A DNA stretch of 64,000 nucleotides from Vibrio profundi (GCF_005281835.1 NZ_RZIS01000002.1:620001-684000), one strand, 5' to 3'. Numbered from the stretch's first letter, positions 46,129 through 56,107 are shown. The notes: generated by a model not told the origin, from the letters alone. Numbers and translations: made by a program.

Positions 46129-47256
46129 ATGAGCAATCAACCTTATTTGAATATTGAAAATGTCGTGAAGCAGTTTGGGCAATTCACGGCGTTAAAACAG
46201 ATCTCCTTGTCGATCGAAAAGGGCGAGTTTGTATGTTTCCTTGGGCCGTCAGGCTGTGGAAAAACCACGTTATTACGTGCGATCGCTGGTCTTGATTTAC
46301 CTACTTCAGGTGCTATTTATCAAAACGGTGCTGAAACGACTTTTTTGCCTCCAGAAAAGCGCGACTTTGGCATCGTATTTCAATCTTACGCGCTCTTCCC
46401 TAATTTGACCGTTCAAGAAAACATTGCCATTGGTCTTAAGAACCAAGGAATGTCGAATAAAGAAGCGCTCGACAAGGTGGAATCATGGCTTGAAACCATA
46501 GGTTTGCCAACGTCTGGTCATAAGTTTCCAAACCAACTTTCTGGTGGCCAACAACAACGTGTTGCTTTGGCGCGTGCATTGGCGCTTTCACCGGGGTTGC
46601 TGCTGCTGGATGAGCCTTTATCTGCTTTGGACGCAAAAGTGCGTACTCACTTGCGCGATGAGATTTGTCAGCTACAACGTAAGTTGGGTATCACCACCAT
46701 CATGGTGACGCATGACCAAGATGAAGCGTTGACCATGGCAGATCGCATCGTCGTGATGAATCACGGTGTGATTGAACAAGTCGGTGCGCCGCAAGATATT
46801 TATCAGAAGCCGGCCAGCCGTTTTGTCGCCGAGTTCGTGGGCAGTATGAATTTCGTTCAAGCGTCAGTAGCCGCTGAATCTAAGATGCGTATTGGCGAAT
46901 CGATGTTGACCTTCCCCAAGCTAGATAACTTAAATCCAAAGCTTGGTGACCGTTTTGATATAGCAGTACGCCCAGAACAAATTCAATTCGTCGATAGTTT
47001 CTCTGAATCTTTACCGGTACGAATCCTTTCTAGCGAATTTCTTGGCGCGTTTTACCGCATAGAGTGCGAGTTACAACATGACTCGACCGCGAAAACGATT
47101 TGTGTGGATATGCCAGTGAAAGAATTCAATGCGCGTAAGTTGCGCCGAGGTGACATCCGTTATATCGCATTCGACCAAGAAGGACTGCGAGCATACTCGA
47201 ACCTGGCACCAGAGCAGGTGGTTGCTTTGTCTGAAAACAAAGATGAAGCGGCGTGA
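46129..47256 (+). CDS. ABC transporter ATPase, probable 2-aminoethylphosphonate uptake
   Basis: This 375-residue ATPase has Walker [10 protein letters not shown] (about residues 39-47), the signature [15 protein letters not shown], and Walker [13 protein letters not shown]. The switch histidine is in VTHDQDEA, and a C-terminal TOBE-like domain is present. It resembles the Fe3+/spermidine/AEP (PotA/PhnT) class. It is followed 7 bases later by the permease gene and then by the regulator. Together with the binding protein at 33.6 kb it would form one importer. Confidence 0.9.
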   Translation: MSNQPYLNIENVVKQFGQFTALKQISLSIEKGEFVCFLGPSGCGKTTLLRAIAGLDLPTSGAIYQNGAETTFLPPEKRDFGIVFQSYALFPNLTVQENIAIGLKNQGMSNKEALDKVESWLETIGLPTSGHKFPNQLSGGQQQRVALARALALSPGLLLLDEPLSALDAKVRTHLRDEICQLQRKLGITTIMVTHDQDEALTMADRIVVMNHGVIEQVGAPQDIYQKPASRFVAEFVGSMNFVQASVAAESKMRIGESMLTFPKLDNLNPKLGDRFDIAVRPEQIQFVDSFSESLPVRILSSEFLGAFYRIECELQHDSTAKTICVDMPVKEFNARKLRRGDIRYIAFDQEGLRAYSNLAPEQVVALSENKDEAA

Positions 47257-47263
47257 GGCGACA

Positions 47264-48988
47264 ATGGAATCTACACAAATGATGCAATCAAAACTGCTTT
47301 TCCAACGTCGAGTACAACCTTTTGTCGCTAGGCTCAGTAAAGACAACATGATTTTGTTTGGCTTGTTGGCGTTTCTTTCTGTGGTTATGACGCTGTTTAT
47401 CTTAATGCCGCTATGGGCGATGTTGAAAAAAAGCGTACAAAACTCAAATGGTGACTATGTTGGCTTAGAAAACTTTGCGACTTATTTTTCTTCGCAGAGT
47501 TTATGGCAATCGGTCGGCAACACGTTCACGCTCGGCCTGCTCGTGACCGCCGTTGTCGGGGTATTGGCGTTTGGCTATGCGTACGCACTTACGCGTTCTT
47601 GTATGCCGTTTAAAGGTTTATTTCAGGTGTTGGGATCCGCTCCAATTCTCGCGCCTTCCTTACTTCCTGCGATCAGTTTGATTTTCTTATTCGGTAACCA
47701 AGGCATTGCGAAAGGTGTGCTTGATGGTCATTCCGTTTATGGTTTGATTGGTATTTCGTTAGGTCTGATTTTTTGGACGTTTCCCCATGCGTTGATGATT
47801 CTCACAACGTCCTTACGAACCTCTGATGCTCGTTTGTATGAAGCGGCGCGTGCCTTGAATACATCACCATTTAAAACCTTTTTCATGGTTACTCTGCCTG
47901 CGGCTAAGTACGGCTTAATTAGCACCTTGATCGTCGTGTTTACTTTAGTCGTGACTGACTTCGGTGTACCTAAAGTGATCGGTGGAAGTTACAACGTGCT
48001 ATCGACTGATATCTTTAAACAAGTCGTAGGGCAGCAAAACTTTTCTATGGGTGCCGTGACCAGTATCTTACTGCTTGTACCTGCAATGCTGGCGTTTGGC
48101 GCTGACCGTTGGGTGCAGAAAAAGCAAAAGAGTTTGTTCGACACACGTTCGGTGGCGTACCAGCCAGAACCTAATACCATGCGAGACGGGCTATGCTTCG
48201 TCTATTGCTTGGTGATATCAGCAGCAGTACTCGCGGTATTAGGGATGGCGGTGTACGGTTCGATGGTGACTTTCTGGCCGTGGAATAAAGCGCTCACGCT
48301 TAACAATTACAATTTTGCAGAAATGAGCACATACGGTTGGACGCCATTTTTTAACTCTCTTACTCTTGGCGCATGGACGGCGATTATAGGTACGGTGCTG
48401 ATCTTCTTGGGTGCGTATTGTATTGAGAAAGGCAGAGCGTTTGCGCCCGTTCGCCAAGCGATGCAGATGATGAGCGTGGTACCAATGGCTGTGCCTGGGA
48501 TGGTGTTAGGCTTGGGTTACATCTTCTACTTTAATGATCTCAACAACCCTCTGAATGTCTTATATGGCACTATGGCATTCTTGGTCATTAATACGGTTGT
48601 TCACTACTATACCGTGGGACACATGACGGCATTAACCGCTCTGAAACAGCTTCCTGAAGAAATAGAAGCGACAGCCGCATCGGTCAACTTGCCTCAGTAT
48701 AAGCTGTTTTTTAAAGTGACGGTGCCCGTGTGTTTACCTGCGATTCTAGATATCGCGACCTATCTGTTTATTAATGCACTGACCACTACATCTGCGGTAG
48801 TATTCTTATATTCAACGGATACGATTCCAGCTTCTGTTTCGGTATTGAATATGGATGATGCTGGGCAAACAGGAGCGGCTGCAGCCATGGCTGTGATGAT
48901 TATGGTATCAGCAGCGAGCGCCAAGCTGATTCACATGGCCACCAATAAAATCTTTGAGGAACGAACTCAGGCTTGGCGTAAGCGTTAG
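47264..48988 (+). CDS. Fused ABC transporter permease, probable 2-aminoethylphosphonate uptake
   Basis: The protein is 574 residues from ATG 47264, which has GAGG upstream; the longer open frame overlaps the ATPase and is not used. It contains two complete permease modules in one chain, each with the EAA loop (LYEAARALNTSPFKTFFMVTLP, split as LYEAARALN and KTFFMVTLP; and EIEATAASVNLPQYKLFFKVTVP, split as EIEATAASVN and KLFFKVTVP). It has about 12 helices, like FbpB-type permeases. One gene thus replaces the two permeases of some AEP systems. Confidence 0.88.
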   Translation: MESTQMMQSKLLFQRRVQPFVARLSKDNMILFGLLAFLSVVMTLFILMPLWAMLKKSVQNSNGDYVGLENFATYFSSQSLWQSVGNTFTLGLLVTAVVGVLAFGYAYALTRSCMPFKGLFQVLGSAPILAPSLLPAISLIFLFGNQGIAKGVLDGHSVYGLIGISLGLIFWTFPHALMILTTSLRTSDARLYEAARALNTSPFKTFFMVTLPAAKYGLISTLIVVFTLVVTDFGVPKVIGGSYNVLSTDIFKQVVGQQNFSMGAVTSILLLVPAMLAFGADRWVQKKQKSLFDTRSVAYQPEPNTMRDGLCFVYCLVISAAVLAVLGMAVYGSMVTFWPWNKALTLNNYNFAEMSTYGWTPFFNSLTLGAWTAIIGTVLIFLGAYCIEKGRAFAPVRQAMQMMSVVPMAVPGMVLGLGYIFYFNDLNNPLNVLYGTMAFLVINTVVHYYTVGHMTALTALKQLPEEIEATAASVNLPQYKLFFKVTVPVCLPAILDIATYLFINALTTTSAVVFLYSTDTIPASVSVLNMDDAGQTGAAAAMAVMIMVSAASAKLIHMATNKIFEERTQAWRKR

Positions 48989-49068
48989 AATAGATTCGGT
49001 TTTCAATGGGCAGTAAATGGGAAACCATTGGATGGCGAACCGTGACAAATACTAAGAAAGGATAATGC

Positions 49069-49773
49069 GTGCAGTACGTAAAAATTAAAGATGTCATTGT
49101 AGAGCAAATTGAGTCTGGCATGCTTTCTCCAAGGCAGAAGCTGCCAGCAGAACGTAAGTTGGCTGAATCGTTTGACACGACGCGAGTGACGCTACGAGAA
49201 GCGCTGTCTTTATTAGAAGCGGAAGGGAAGATCTACCGTGAAGATCGCCGTGGTTGGTTTATCTCGCCAGAGCCTTTGCGTTATGACCCAACCCAAACGC
49301 TCAACTTTACCAATATGGCGTTGGCACAAAATCGTAAGCCTAAAACAGAGCTCGTGGCAGCAAAGGGTTTGCTTGCGACTAAGCAAGCGGCGAACTTGTT
49401 GCAGTTACCGCCGTTTTCGGATGTGTACCGCGTTGACCGCGTGCGATATTTAGAAGATCGCCCTGTGGTGTTTGTAACGAACTTCATTCGCCCTGAAGTG
49501 TTCCCAAATCTACTGGATTATGATTTATCGAAGTCACTGACCGATATTTATCGCGAGCACTTTGGTGTGGTTTATCAGAAGATTCGCTACCGAGTCAGCA
49601 CTACTTCGTTACTGGGGGATACCGCTCAAGCGTTGCGCGCCACTTCGGGCTGCCCGGCAATGGTGGTCGAGCGTGTCAATTACAATCAAAACGGTGAATT
49701 GATCGATTGTGATATCGAGTATTGGCGACATGATGCCATTAGCATTGAATCCGTAGCAGAATTAGAGCGTTAA
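49069..49773 (+). CDS. phnR: GntR/HutC-family regulator with UTRA domain, probable PhnR
   Basis: This 234-residue repressor has an N-terminal winged helix (about 1-70, KLPAERKLAESFDTTRVTLREAL-type motif) and a UTRA ligand-binding domain (about 90-230, DRPVVFVTNFIRPEVFP). The start is GTG at 49069 behind an AAAGGA box. It is third in the ABC operon. Three TGG-N6-CCA palindromes in front of phnW, the binding protein and this operon are its probable operators, with 2-aminoethylphosphonate or a derivative as inducer by analogy with PhnR of enterobacteria. Confidence 0.82.
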   Translation: MQYVKIKDVIVEQIESGMLSPRQKLPAERKLAESFDTTRVTLREALSLLEAEGKIYREDRRGWFISPEPLRYDPTQTLNFTNMALAQNRKPKTELVAAKGLLATKQAANLLQLPPFSDVYRVDRVRYLEDRPVVFVTNFIRPEVFPNLLDYDLSKSLTDIYREHFGVVYQKIRYRVSTTSLLGDTAQALRATSGCPAMVVERVNYNQNGELIDCDIEYWRHDAISIESVAELER

Positions 49774-49827
49774 TCGGATTATGGAACCTCGGCGCTTTGT
49801 GGGGCGCTTGGTTAGTAAATAATGAAT

Positions 49828-49853
49828 AGGCTTCCTATAGGGAGGCCTTTTTT
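49828..49853 (+). terminator. Terminator of the ABC-phnR operon
   Basis: The stem AGGCTTCC / GGGAGGCCT, with a TATA loop, is followed by six T residues. It argues for the internal ATG at 49876 as start of the next gene. Confidence 0.85.
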
Positions 49854-49875
49854 ATGGAATTTTTCAGGGAAGTAT

Positions 49876-50778
49876 ATGGAACTGTCGGCGATTCTTATCG
49901 TTATCTTTTCAGCCTTGCTGCATGCCGGCTGGAATATTTTAGGTAAATCAAATCAAGGCTCTGGCTCTTCGTTTTTTCTTGCTTCTGGGCTGTCGGCGGC
50001 GTTATTGCTGACTCCATACCTAATTTGGTACATGAGCACTATAGGGTTTGCCACGCTACCAAATGCTTTTTGGCAATTGTTGTTACTCAGTGGGCTTTGT
50101 CAGATTGTGTATTTAATTGGGTTAGGGGTCGCGTATAAACAAGCGGACATCGGGGTAATCTACCCTATGGCAAGGGCATTGCCAGTACTTATGGTCGGAG
50201 CTGGCACGGTTGCTCTTGGTTATGATCTGTCAACCAATCAATGGTTTGGGTTCTCGCTGATTACTTTAGGTTGCTTGTTTGTTCCCTTGAAAAGTTTTCA
50301 AGATCTGAGAATCAAGGCCTATTTAAACTTAGGGGTATTGTGGGCGCTAGTAGCGGCCATTGGCACGACTGGTTATTCGATTATCGATAAAGAATCGTTG
50401 ATCATTTTGGATCAAATTCAGAACCTTGCGATTACTAATAAGCATTCTTCTATTTTCTATTTAGGCATGCAGTTTTGGGCAATCGTGGTCCCTTTAAGTT
50501 TGTGGCTGCTGGTCAGTAATCAGCGTGTTGAGTTTAAAAATGCTTGGCTACTTCGCAAGCGAGCCGCTGCCGCTGGGGTGATGATGGCGGCGACATACGG
50601 CTTGGTGTTATTTGCAATGACAATGACTGAAAATGTCAGCCTAGTGGTGGCACTTCGTCAGGTAAGCATCATTTTTGGTGTTGTGATGGGGATCTACTTT
50701 TTGAAGGAAAAGTGGCACGCAACACGGGGCGTAGGCGTTGTTCTAATTTTATTCGGATTGGTTATCTCTTTGATTTAA
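49876..50778 (+). CDS. EamA/DMT-family transporter
   Basis: The protein is 300 residues from ATG 49876, with AGGGA 7 bases upstream; the longer frame begins before the preceding terminator and is rejected. It has about ten helices in two EamA repeats (ALLHAGWNILGKSN at the start, then a second half ending ATRGVGVVLILFGLVISLI in two pieces). Substrates of this family are metabolites such as amino acids, nucleotide sugars or phosphonates. Its position behind phnR could suggest a phosphonate-related compound, but the terminator makes it a separate unit. Confidence 0.82.
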   Translation: MELSAILIVIFSALLHAGWNILGKSNQGSGSSFFLASGLSAALLLTPYLIWYMSTIGFATLPNAFWQLLLLSGLCQIVYLIGLGVAYKQADIGVIYPMARALPVLMVGAGTVALGYDLSTNQWFGFSLITLGCLFVPLKSFQDLRIKAYLNLGVLWALVAAIGTTGYSIIDKESLIILDQIQNLAITNKHSSIFYLGMQFWAIVVPLSLWLLVSNQRVEFKNAWLLRKRAAAAGVMMAATYGLVLFAMTMTENVSLVVALRQVSIIFGVVMGIYFLKEKWHATRGVGVVLILFGLVISLI

Positions 50779-50898
50779 AGTACTTAAATATAAGTATGGT
50801 ATCCTGTTTTTGTGACTTTGTTCACGCTTAATCTTTATTGATAGTTCTGTTTTCACCTATGTTAAAGATGTGATCTGTCTCATGGACAGTTACGTAAA

Positions 50899-50910
50899 GT
50901 TACCGGTAAC
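50899..50910. promoter_or_regulatory. GntR-type operator 1
   Basis: GTTACCGGTAAC is a perfect palindrome matching the centre of the E. coli GntR operator (ATGTTA-N4-TAACAT). It lies 70 bases before the TRAP binding-protein gene. Confidence 0.8.
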
Positions 50911-50922
50911 ATTGCCCTCAAC

Positions 50923-50934
50923 GTTACCGGTAAC
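50923..50934. promoter_or_regulatory. GntR-type operator 2
   Basis: A second GTTACCGGTAAC palindrome, centre 24 bases after the first (just over two helical turns), followed by AT to complete the TAACAT half. Tandem sites would allow cooperative repression. Confidence 0.8.
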
Positions 50935-50979
50935 ATATAACAACAAGCCGGACTCTGTGAAACTCATAAGGATACCCCG

Positions 50980-51996
50980 ATGAAAGCTATGACTAAAACG
51001 CTTATCGCTGCCACGATTACTGGCCTCTTTTCAGCTTCAGCACTTGCTGCAGACTTTAAACTTAAGATTCAATCTTCAGATCCTTCTGGTGATTTGAACT
51101 ACAAAGTTCAGCAAAACTGGGCCGAGCGCGTTGAGAAAATGTCTAATGGTCGTATCGACATCGATCTACTACCTGTAGGTGCAGTGGTTAAGCACACGGA
51201 AACTCTAGGCGCTATCAAAATGGGCATCCTAGATGGTCACGTAACGGCAACGGGTTACTTCTCTGGTAAAGATCCAGCGTTCGGCCTAATCGGTAACATG
51301 GTTGGTGCTTGGTCTGATACGACAGAGCTACTTCAATACATGAACTACGGTGGCGGTAACGAGCTAATGACTGAGCTTTACGCACCATACGGCGTGAAAT
51401 TCATCGGCGCATCAACGACTGGTGTAGAAGCATTCATTTCTAAAAAGCCAATCGATTCTGTTGAAGATCTAAAGGGTCTGAAACTGCGTGCTCCTGAAGG
51501 CCTAGTTCAACAAGTATTTGCAGCAGCAGGCGCGACTCCAGTAAACCTACCGGGCTCTGAAGTATTTACTGGCCTAAGCAAAGGCGTAATTGACGCTGCT
51601 GACTACACGGTATTTTCTACTAACCAAAAAGCGGGCATGAACGACGTTGCTCACCATCCAATTCACCCAGGTTTCCACTCACTGCCACTGATTGATATTT
51701 CAATCAGCCAGAAGAAGTGGGACAAGATGCCTGAAGATCTACAAGTTATGCTGCAAACGTCGGTTCGTGATTTCTCTTACGACATGACGACACAGCTTAA
51801 GATTGCAGACCAAGCAGCAGTGAAAGAAGCGCAAGCAAACCCAGAAATCACAATCCACGATTGGTCACAAGAAGAGCGTAAGAAGTTCCGTGAAATCGCA
51901 AAAGGCCAATGGAAAGTATTCGCTGAGCGTTCACCAAGTGCGAAGAAAGTATACGACTCAGTAACTAACTTCCTAGAAGCTAACGGCCTACTTTAA
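50980..51996 (+). CDS. TRAP transporter substrate-binding protein, probable gluconate
   Basis: This 338-residue DctP-family periplasmic protein has a signal peptide ending SASALAAD (about residue 24). The family pattern is FKLKIQSSDPSGDLNYKVQ at the start, then LKGLKLRAPEGL with the arginine that binds a substrate carboxylate, and DAADYTVFS. Neighbouring gntK, gnd and gntR, plus operators, point to gluconate or a related sugar acid. Codon use looks biased to preferred codons, fitting high expression. Confidence 0.87.
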   Translation: MKAMTKTLIAATITGLFSASALAADFKLKIQSSDPSGDLNYKVQQNWAERVEKMSNGRIDIDLLPVGAVVKHTETLGAIKMGILDGHVTATGYFSGKDPAFGLIGNMVGAWSDTTELLQYMNYGGGNELMTELYAPYGVKFIGASTTGVEAFISKKPIDSVEDLKGLKLRAPEGLVQQVFAAAGATPVNLPGSEVFTGLSKGVIDAADYTVFSTNQKAGMNDVAHHPIHPGFHSLPLIDISISQKKWDKMPEDLQVMLQTSVRDFSYDMTTQLKIADQAAVKEAQANPEITIHDWSQEERKKFREIAKGQWKVFAERSPSAKKVYDSVTNFLEANGLL

Positions 51997-52063
51997 GTTT
52001 TATTATCAACACAACATGGTTATCTCGAAGCTTTAAATAATAACTAAGATAGAGATACGACTA

Positions 52064-52091
52064 AGAGGGCGGTTTTCGCCCTCTATTTCCT
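52064..52091 (+). terminator. Partial terminator between TRAP binding protein and permeases
   Basis: The 8-bp stem AGAGGGCG / CGCCCTCT with loop GTTTT is followed by ATTTCCTTT. The interrupted T tract suggests leaky termination, which would keep binding protein levels above those of the permeases. Confidence 0.7.
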
Positions 52092-52107
52092 TTGGGATAT
52101 TAGCGGT

Positions 52108-52665
52108 ATGAATGACAACACTCCCCACGCTCCTGTTGAGCCAGAAGAGCAACCTAGGAATCTACTCGACAAGTGGATTTTGAAGTTGGGCAATGCTCTT
52201 AGCTTACTTTTTATCATCACAGTTGTGATTTCGTTTTACGAAGTGTTAATGCGCTACGTATTTGATTCTCCTACCACATGGGTTCACGAAACAGCATCTT
52301 TCATAGGAGGGGCTCTGTTTGTCTTTGGCGGTATTTATTCTTTTGCGAACAATAAGCACGTGCGTGTTGTTCTTATCTACGATTACGTTTCTAACCGTAC
52401 TCGTCGTTACTTAAACCTTGTTCACCACGTTGTTGGATTGGCTTTTGCGGGCATGATGGCTTACGCCGCGTATGTCATGGCGGAAGGGGCATGGTTTACC
52501 CCGTGGGGTGAGTTTAGGCTTGAAACATCAGGCTCGTCATTAAACCCTCCTTTCCCAGCATTATTGAAAGGCATTATTTTCGTTACGCTTTGCGTACTCG
52601 TGGTTCAATTTATTTTACATCTTATCCAAGAAATTCAAGGCCTAAGGAAGAATAACGATGTTTGA
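52108..52665 (+). CDS. TRAP transporter small permease (DctQ type)
   Basis: This 185-residue, four-helix protein has the DctQ features YEVLMRYVFDSPTTWVHE and the GGIYSFANNKHVRV-type segment in the middle. It links the binding protein to the large permease. It overlaps the next gene by 8 bases, so translation is coupled. Confidence 0.9.
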   Translation: MNDNTPHAPVEPEEQPRNLLDKWILKLGNALSLLFIITVVISFYEVLMRYVFDSPTTWVHETASFIGGALFVFGGIYSFANNKHVRVVLIYDYVSNRTRRYLNLVHHVVGLAFAGMMAYAAYVMAEGAWFTPWGEFRLETSGSSLNPPFPALLKGIIFVTLCVLVVQFILHLIQEIQGLRKNNDV

Positions 52666-53980
52666 TTTATCTTCAATGGGAATCGCATGGGGTAGTTTAC
52701 TCATGCTGGCTATGATGATCGGTTTACTGTTAACCGGCATGCAATTAGCCTTTGTAACTGGCTTTGTTGCCATCTTCTTTACGCTCGGTTGGTTTGGTGT
52801 GGATGCACTGCCACTTATCGCGAGCCGTATGTACAGTTTTTCTTCGGGCTACATTTTCCTCGCTATCCCGATGTTTGTTTTAATGGCGGCATTGCTTGAC
52901 CGTTCTGGTATTGCACGTGACTTGTTTGACGCGATGAAGTCTGTGGGTCGCCGAGTTCGCGGTGGCGTTGCGGTGCAAACGCTATTGGTCGCGGTATTGC
53001 TAGCGTCTATGTCTGGCGTTATCGGCGGTGAAACCGTTCTACTTGGTATTCTTGCCCTGCCACAAATGCTGCGCTTGGGTTACGACCGTAAGCTCGCTAT
53101 CGGTACCACTTGTGCGGGTGGCGCATTAGGTACCATGCTACCGCCAAGTATCGTTTTGATTATCTACGGCATGACGGCAAGTGTTTCAATCGGTGACTTG
53201 TTTAAAGCCTCTTTCTTACCAGCGTTTATCTTGGCTGGCTGCTACATCGCTTATGTATTAATTCGTTGTAAGTTAAACCCGGCGTTAGCGCCAATCCCAA
53301 GTGATGATGAGCTAGAAGAAGATCTTGCCAATCAGCCGAGCTATTTTAAAGCGCTGTTCTTCCCGCTACTTTCTGTTGCAACCGTTCTGGGCAGTATCTA
53401 CACAGGTGTGGCATCTGTAACTGAAGCGTCAGCACTGGGTGTTGTGGGCATTATGATCAGTGCAGTGATTCGCAAAGAAATGTCTTGGTCGATGCTAAAA
53501 GACAGTGCCGTAGCCACCATGAAAACTTGTGGCATGATCATGTGGATCGGTATTGGCGCAAGTGCATTGGTTGGTATTTACAACCTAATGGGCGGTATTG
53601 ATTTCGTTGAAGAAACCATTCTTGCTCTAAGTGGCGGCAGCGCATTAGCGACTCTGCTCATCATGATGGTGATTCTACTGGTATTGGGTATGTTCCTTGA
53701 CTGGGTTGGTGTCGCACTGCTAACCATGCCTATCTTTGTACCAATCATTATTAGCTTAGGTTACGACCCAATTTGGTTCGGTGTGGTGTTCTGCTTGAAC
53801 ATGCAGGTGTCTTTCTTGTCACCACCTTTCGGTCCAGCGGCTTTCTACCTGAAATCGGTAGCGCCAAAAGACATCAGCTTAGGTGAAATCTTTACTTCAC
53901 TATTGCCATTCATCGGTTTACAAGTTTTGGTTCTTTCTTTAGTCATCATGTTCCCGCAGCTAGCCCTTTGGTGGCAATAG
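52658..53980 (+). CDS. TRAP transporter large permease (DctM type)
   Basis: This 440-residue transport subunit has about 12 helices. Family motifs include IPMFVLMAALLDRSG, GVIGGETVLLGILALPQML, GALGTMLPPSIVLIIYG and LGMFLDWVGVALLTMPIF. It drives solute uptake with a sodium or proton gradient, the former likely in a marine Vibrio. Confidence 0.92.
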   Translation: MFDLSSMGIAWGSLLMLAMMIGLLLTGMQLAFVTGFVAIFFTLGWFGVDALPLIASRMYSFSSGYIFLAIPMFVLMAALLDRSGIARDLFDAMKSVGRRVRGGVAVQTLLVAVLLASMSGVIGGETVLLGILALPQMLRLGYDRKLAIGTTCAGGALGTMLPPSIVLIIYGMTASVSIGDLFKASFLPAFILAGCYIAYVLIRCKLNPALAPIPSDDELEEDLANQPSYFKALFFPLLSVATVLGSIYTGVASVTEASALGVVGIMISAVIRKEMSWSMLKDSAVATMKTCGMIMWIGIGASALVGIYNLMGGIDFVEETILALSGGSALATLLIMMVILLVLGMFLDWVGVALLTMPIFVPIIISLGYDPIWFGVVFCLNMQVSFLSPPFGPAAFYLKSVAPKDISLGEIFTSLLPFIGLQVLVLSLVIMFPQLALWWQ

Positions 53981-54041
53981 GCATGCAGGAGAAGTAACGA
54001 CTCCCAGTTACTGAGTTAGACCATATACACAATAGATTGTC

Positions 54042-54063
54042 AGCCCCAGTGAAAGTTGGGGCT
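54042..54063 (+). repeat. Intercistronic hairpin before gntK
   Basis: The stem AGCCCCA / TGGGGCT with an 8-base loop and no T tract may be an mRNA processing or stabilising element between the TRAP genes and gntK. Confidence 0.55.
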
Positions 54064-54080
54064 AAGGAAAGTCTCGTCTT

Positions 54081-54581
54081 ATGAAAAGTAAAAAAATATT
54101 AGTAATGGGCGTATCGGGCTGCGGTAAAAGCTTGATTGGTAGCCGTATCGCTAAAGCTTTGGATCTACAGTTTTTTGATGGTGATGATTTTCACCCAGAA
54201 ACAAACGTAGAGAAAATGCGCCAAGGTATCCCTTTGACAGACGAAGATCGTCAGGGCTGGTTGGAAACATTGAACCAACAGTTTATCAGCCAACCAAGTG
54301 CGGTGATTGCTTGTTCGGCCTTAAAACCACAATACCGAGAGACTCTGAGAAAAAATAATGAAGAGCTGGTGATTGTGTACTTACAGGGCAGTTTCGATAC
54401 GATCTGGAATCGCCATAAGAATCGTGAAAATCATTACTTCAACGGTGAGCAAATGCTGAAAAGCCAATTCGAAGCATTAGTGGAGCCTCAAGAAGATGAA
54501 GCTTTGTTTATCGATATTGCACAAGATGTCGAGCAAGTAGTAGAGAGTGCACTAGCCCTGCTAAAAAAGGATATTAAATAA
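54081..54581 (+). CDS. gntK: Gluconokinase
   Basis: This 166-residue P-loop kinase phosphorylates gluconate to 6-phosphogluconate. It has Walker A GVSGCGKS (about residues 10-17), then FFDGDDFHPETNVEKMRQGIPL (split as FFDGDDFHP and NVEKMRQGIPL) and CSALKPQYR. These are characteristic of GntK/IdnK. It shares one base with the gnd start, so the two are translationally coupled. Confidence 0.95.
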   Translation: MKSKKILVMGVSGCGKSLIGSRIAKALDLQFFDGDDFHPETNVEKMRQGIPLTDEDRQGWLETLNQQFISQPSAVIACSALKPQYRETLRKNNEELVIVYLQGSFDTIWNRHKNRENHYFNGEQMLKSQFEALVEPQEDEALFIDIAQDVEQVVESALALLKKDIK

Positions 54582-56098
54582 TGAGCGCGCAAAATACGCA
54601 TCATATCGCGATGATTGGCTTAGGTGTGATGGGGAAAAGCCTAGCACTTAACCTGTTGGACAATGGGTTTGACGTAGCCGGTTACGATTTAAACCAAGAC
54701 AATATCCATCGCGCTCAACACGAAGCGGATTCTCTTAAATCAAGTGGGTCAGAAGGTGGCAACTCTAAAGGCGCTTTCACTGCAGCATCTGATCTGAGCG
54801 ACTTATTGAGCACATTGGCTAAGCCACGCGTTATTGCTTTGTCTGTGCCAGCTGGTAAGCCTGTTGACGTTGTCGTGGAAAGCTTGTTAGAAGCGGGTTT
54901 AGAAAGTGATGACATCGTTATCGATACCGGCAATAGCTTATGGACCGATACTGAAGCGCGTGAACTTCGTTATAAAAACAAGTTACGTTTTTTTAGCACC
55001 GCAGTCTCTGGCGGTGAAGAAGGCGCTCGTGTGGGCCCTGCATTGATGGCTAGTGGCGATCAATCTGCATGGCAATATGTTAAGCCAATGTGGGAAGCGA
55101 TTGCTGCGAAAGTGGACGCGAACGGTTTACCTGTTGGTCAGTTTGAAGCGGGTGAAGCGTGTGCTGCTTACGTTGGGCCTGCTGGTTCTGGGCACTATGT
55201 CAAAATGGTGCACAACGGTATTGAATACGCGGACATGCAACTTATCTGCGAAGTGTACCATTTCATGCGCGATGTACTTGAGATGCCAGCGCAAGAAATA
55301 GGCGAAGTATTCGCGCAGTGGAATCAAGGGGTACTGAACAGTTACTTGATGGAAATCAGCGCTGATATTCTTCAGCAAGACGATCCGCAAACTGGCAAGC
55401 CTTTTGTTGAAGTGGTGCTCGATACAGCTGGGCAAAAAGGTACAGGCTTATGGACGGCAGTTAACAGCCTGCAAGAAGGCTGCCCAACGCCAACGATCGC
55501 ACAGGCCGTTTATGCGAGAGCAATGAGCGGGCAGAAAGCGCAGCGTCAGCAGGGGAGCCAATTACTTAAAGGTAAGATTGCAGACTCTCGCCAGCTCGAC
55601 AAGCATGAAGCAATAGCAGAGCTACACGATGCGTTATATTGCGCGAAGCTGTCGGTTTACGCTCAAGGCTTTGATCTACTGAAAACCGCTTCTGAGAAAG
55701 AAGGTTGGCAGTTAGATTTCACTAAGATCGCGAAGATTTGGCGAGCGGGGTGCATTATTCGAGCTATCTTCCTGCAAAGTATTACGACGGCTTATCAGAA
55801 TAACGATGCGCTGCAGAATTTACTCTTTGATGAAACCTTCATCGAGCAGGTGCAAGAGCGCGAACTGGCATGGCGAATCGCGGTAGCAAATTCGGCTCTG
55901 TATGGAGTGCCAATGCCGGGTATCAGCTCAGCATTAAGCTATTTTGATTCATTGCGCTGTGAAGTACTGCCAGCAAACCTACTGCAAGCTCAACGTGATT
56001 TCTTTGGTTCACATACCTATTCGCGTATTGATGAACCAGAAGCGGACAAGTTTCACATCATGTGGAGTCAAAATCCTAGAACGCAAATTAAGCTATAA
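54581..56098 (+). CDS. gnd: 6-phosphogluconate dehydrogenase, decarboxylating
   Basis: This 505-residue enzyme oxidises and decarboxylates 6-phosphogluconate to ribulose 5-phosphate, producing NADPH. The NADP fold has IGLGVMGKSLALNLLDNG near the N terminus. The 6PGD domain has GPAGSGHYVKMVHNGIEYADMQ (in two parts, GPAGSGHYVKMV and HNGIEYADMQ) with the catalytic lysine, and DTAGQKGTGLWT. With GntK it channels imported gluconate into the pentose phosphate route. Confidence 0.95.
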   Translation: MSAQNTHHIAMIGLGVMGKSLALNLLDNGFDVAGYDLNQDNIHRAQHEADSLKSSGSEGGNSKGAFTAASDLSDLLSTLAKPRVIALSVPAGKPVDVVVESLLEAGLESDDIVIDTGNSLWTDTEARELRYKNKLRFFSTAVSGGEEGARVGPALMASGDQSAWQYVKPMWEAIAAKVDANGLPVGQFEAGEACAAYVGPAGSGHYVKMVHNGIEYADMQLICEVYHFMRDVLEMPAQEIGEVFAQWNQGVLNSYLMEISADILQQDDPQTGKPFVEVVLDTAGQKGTGLWTAVNSLQEGCPTPTIAQAVYARAMSGQKAQRQQGSQLLKGKIADSRQLDKHEAIAELHDALYCAKLSVYAQGFDLLKTASEKEGWQLDFTKIAKIWRAGCIIRAIFLQSITTAYQNNDALQNLLFDETFIEQVQERELAWRIAVANSALYGVPMPGISSALSYFDSLRCEVLPANLLQAQRDFFGSHTYSRIDEPEADKFHIMWSQNPRTQIKL

Positions 56099-56107
56099 CT
56101 GATACTG

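Noticed and set aside
47129..47263. Extended N terminus of the fused permease
   Set aside because: It overlaps the ATPase gene in another frame; ATG 47264 has GAGG at proper spacing and gives a normal first helix.
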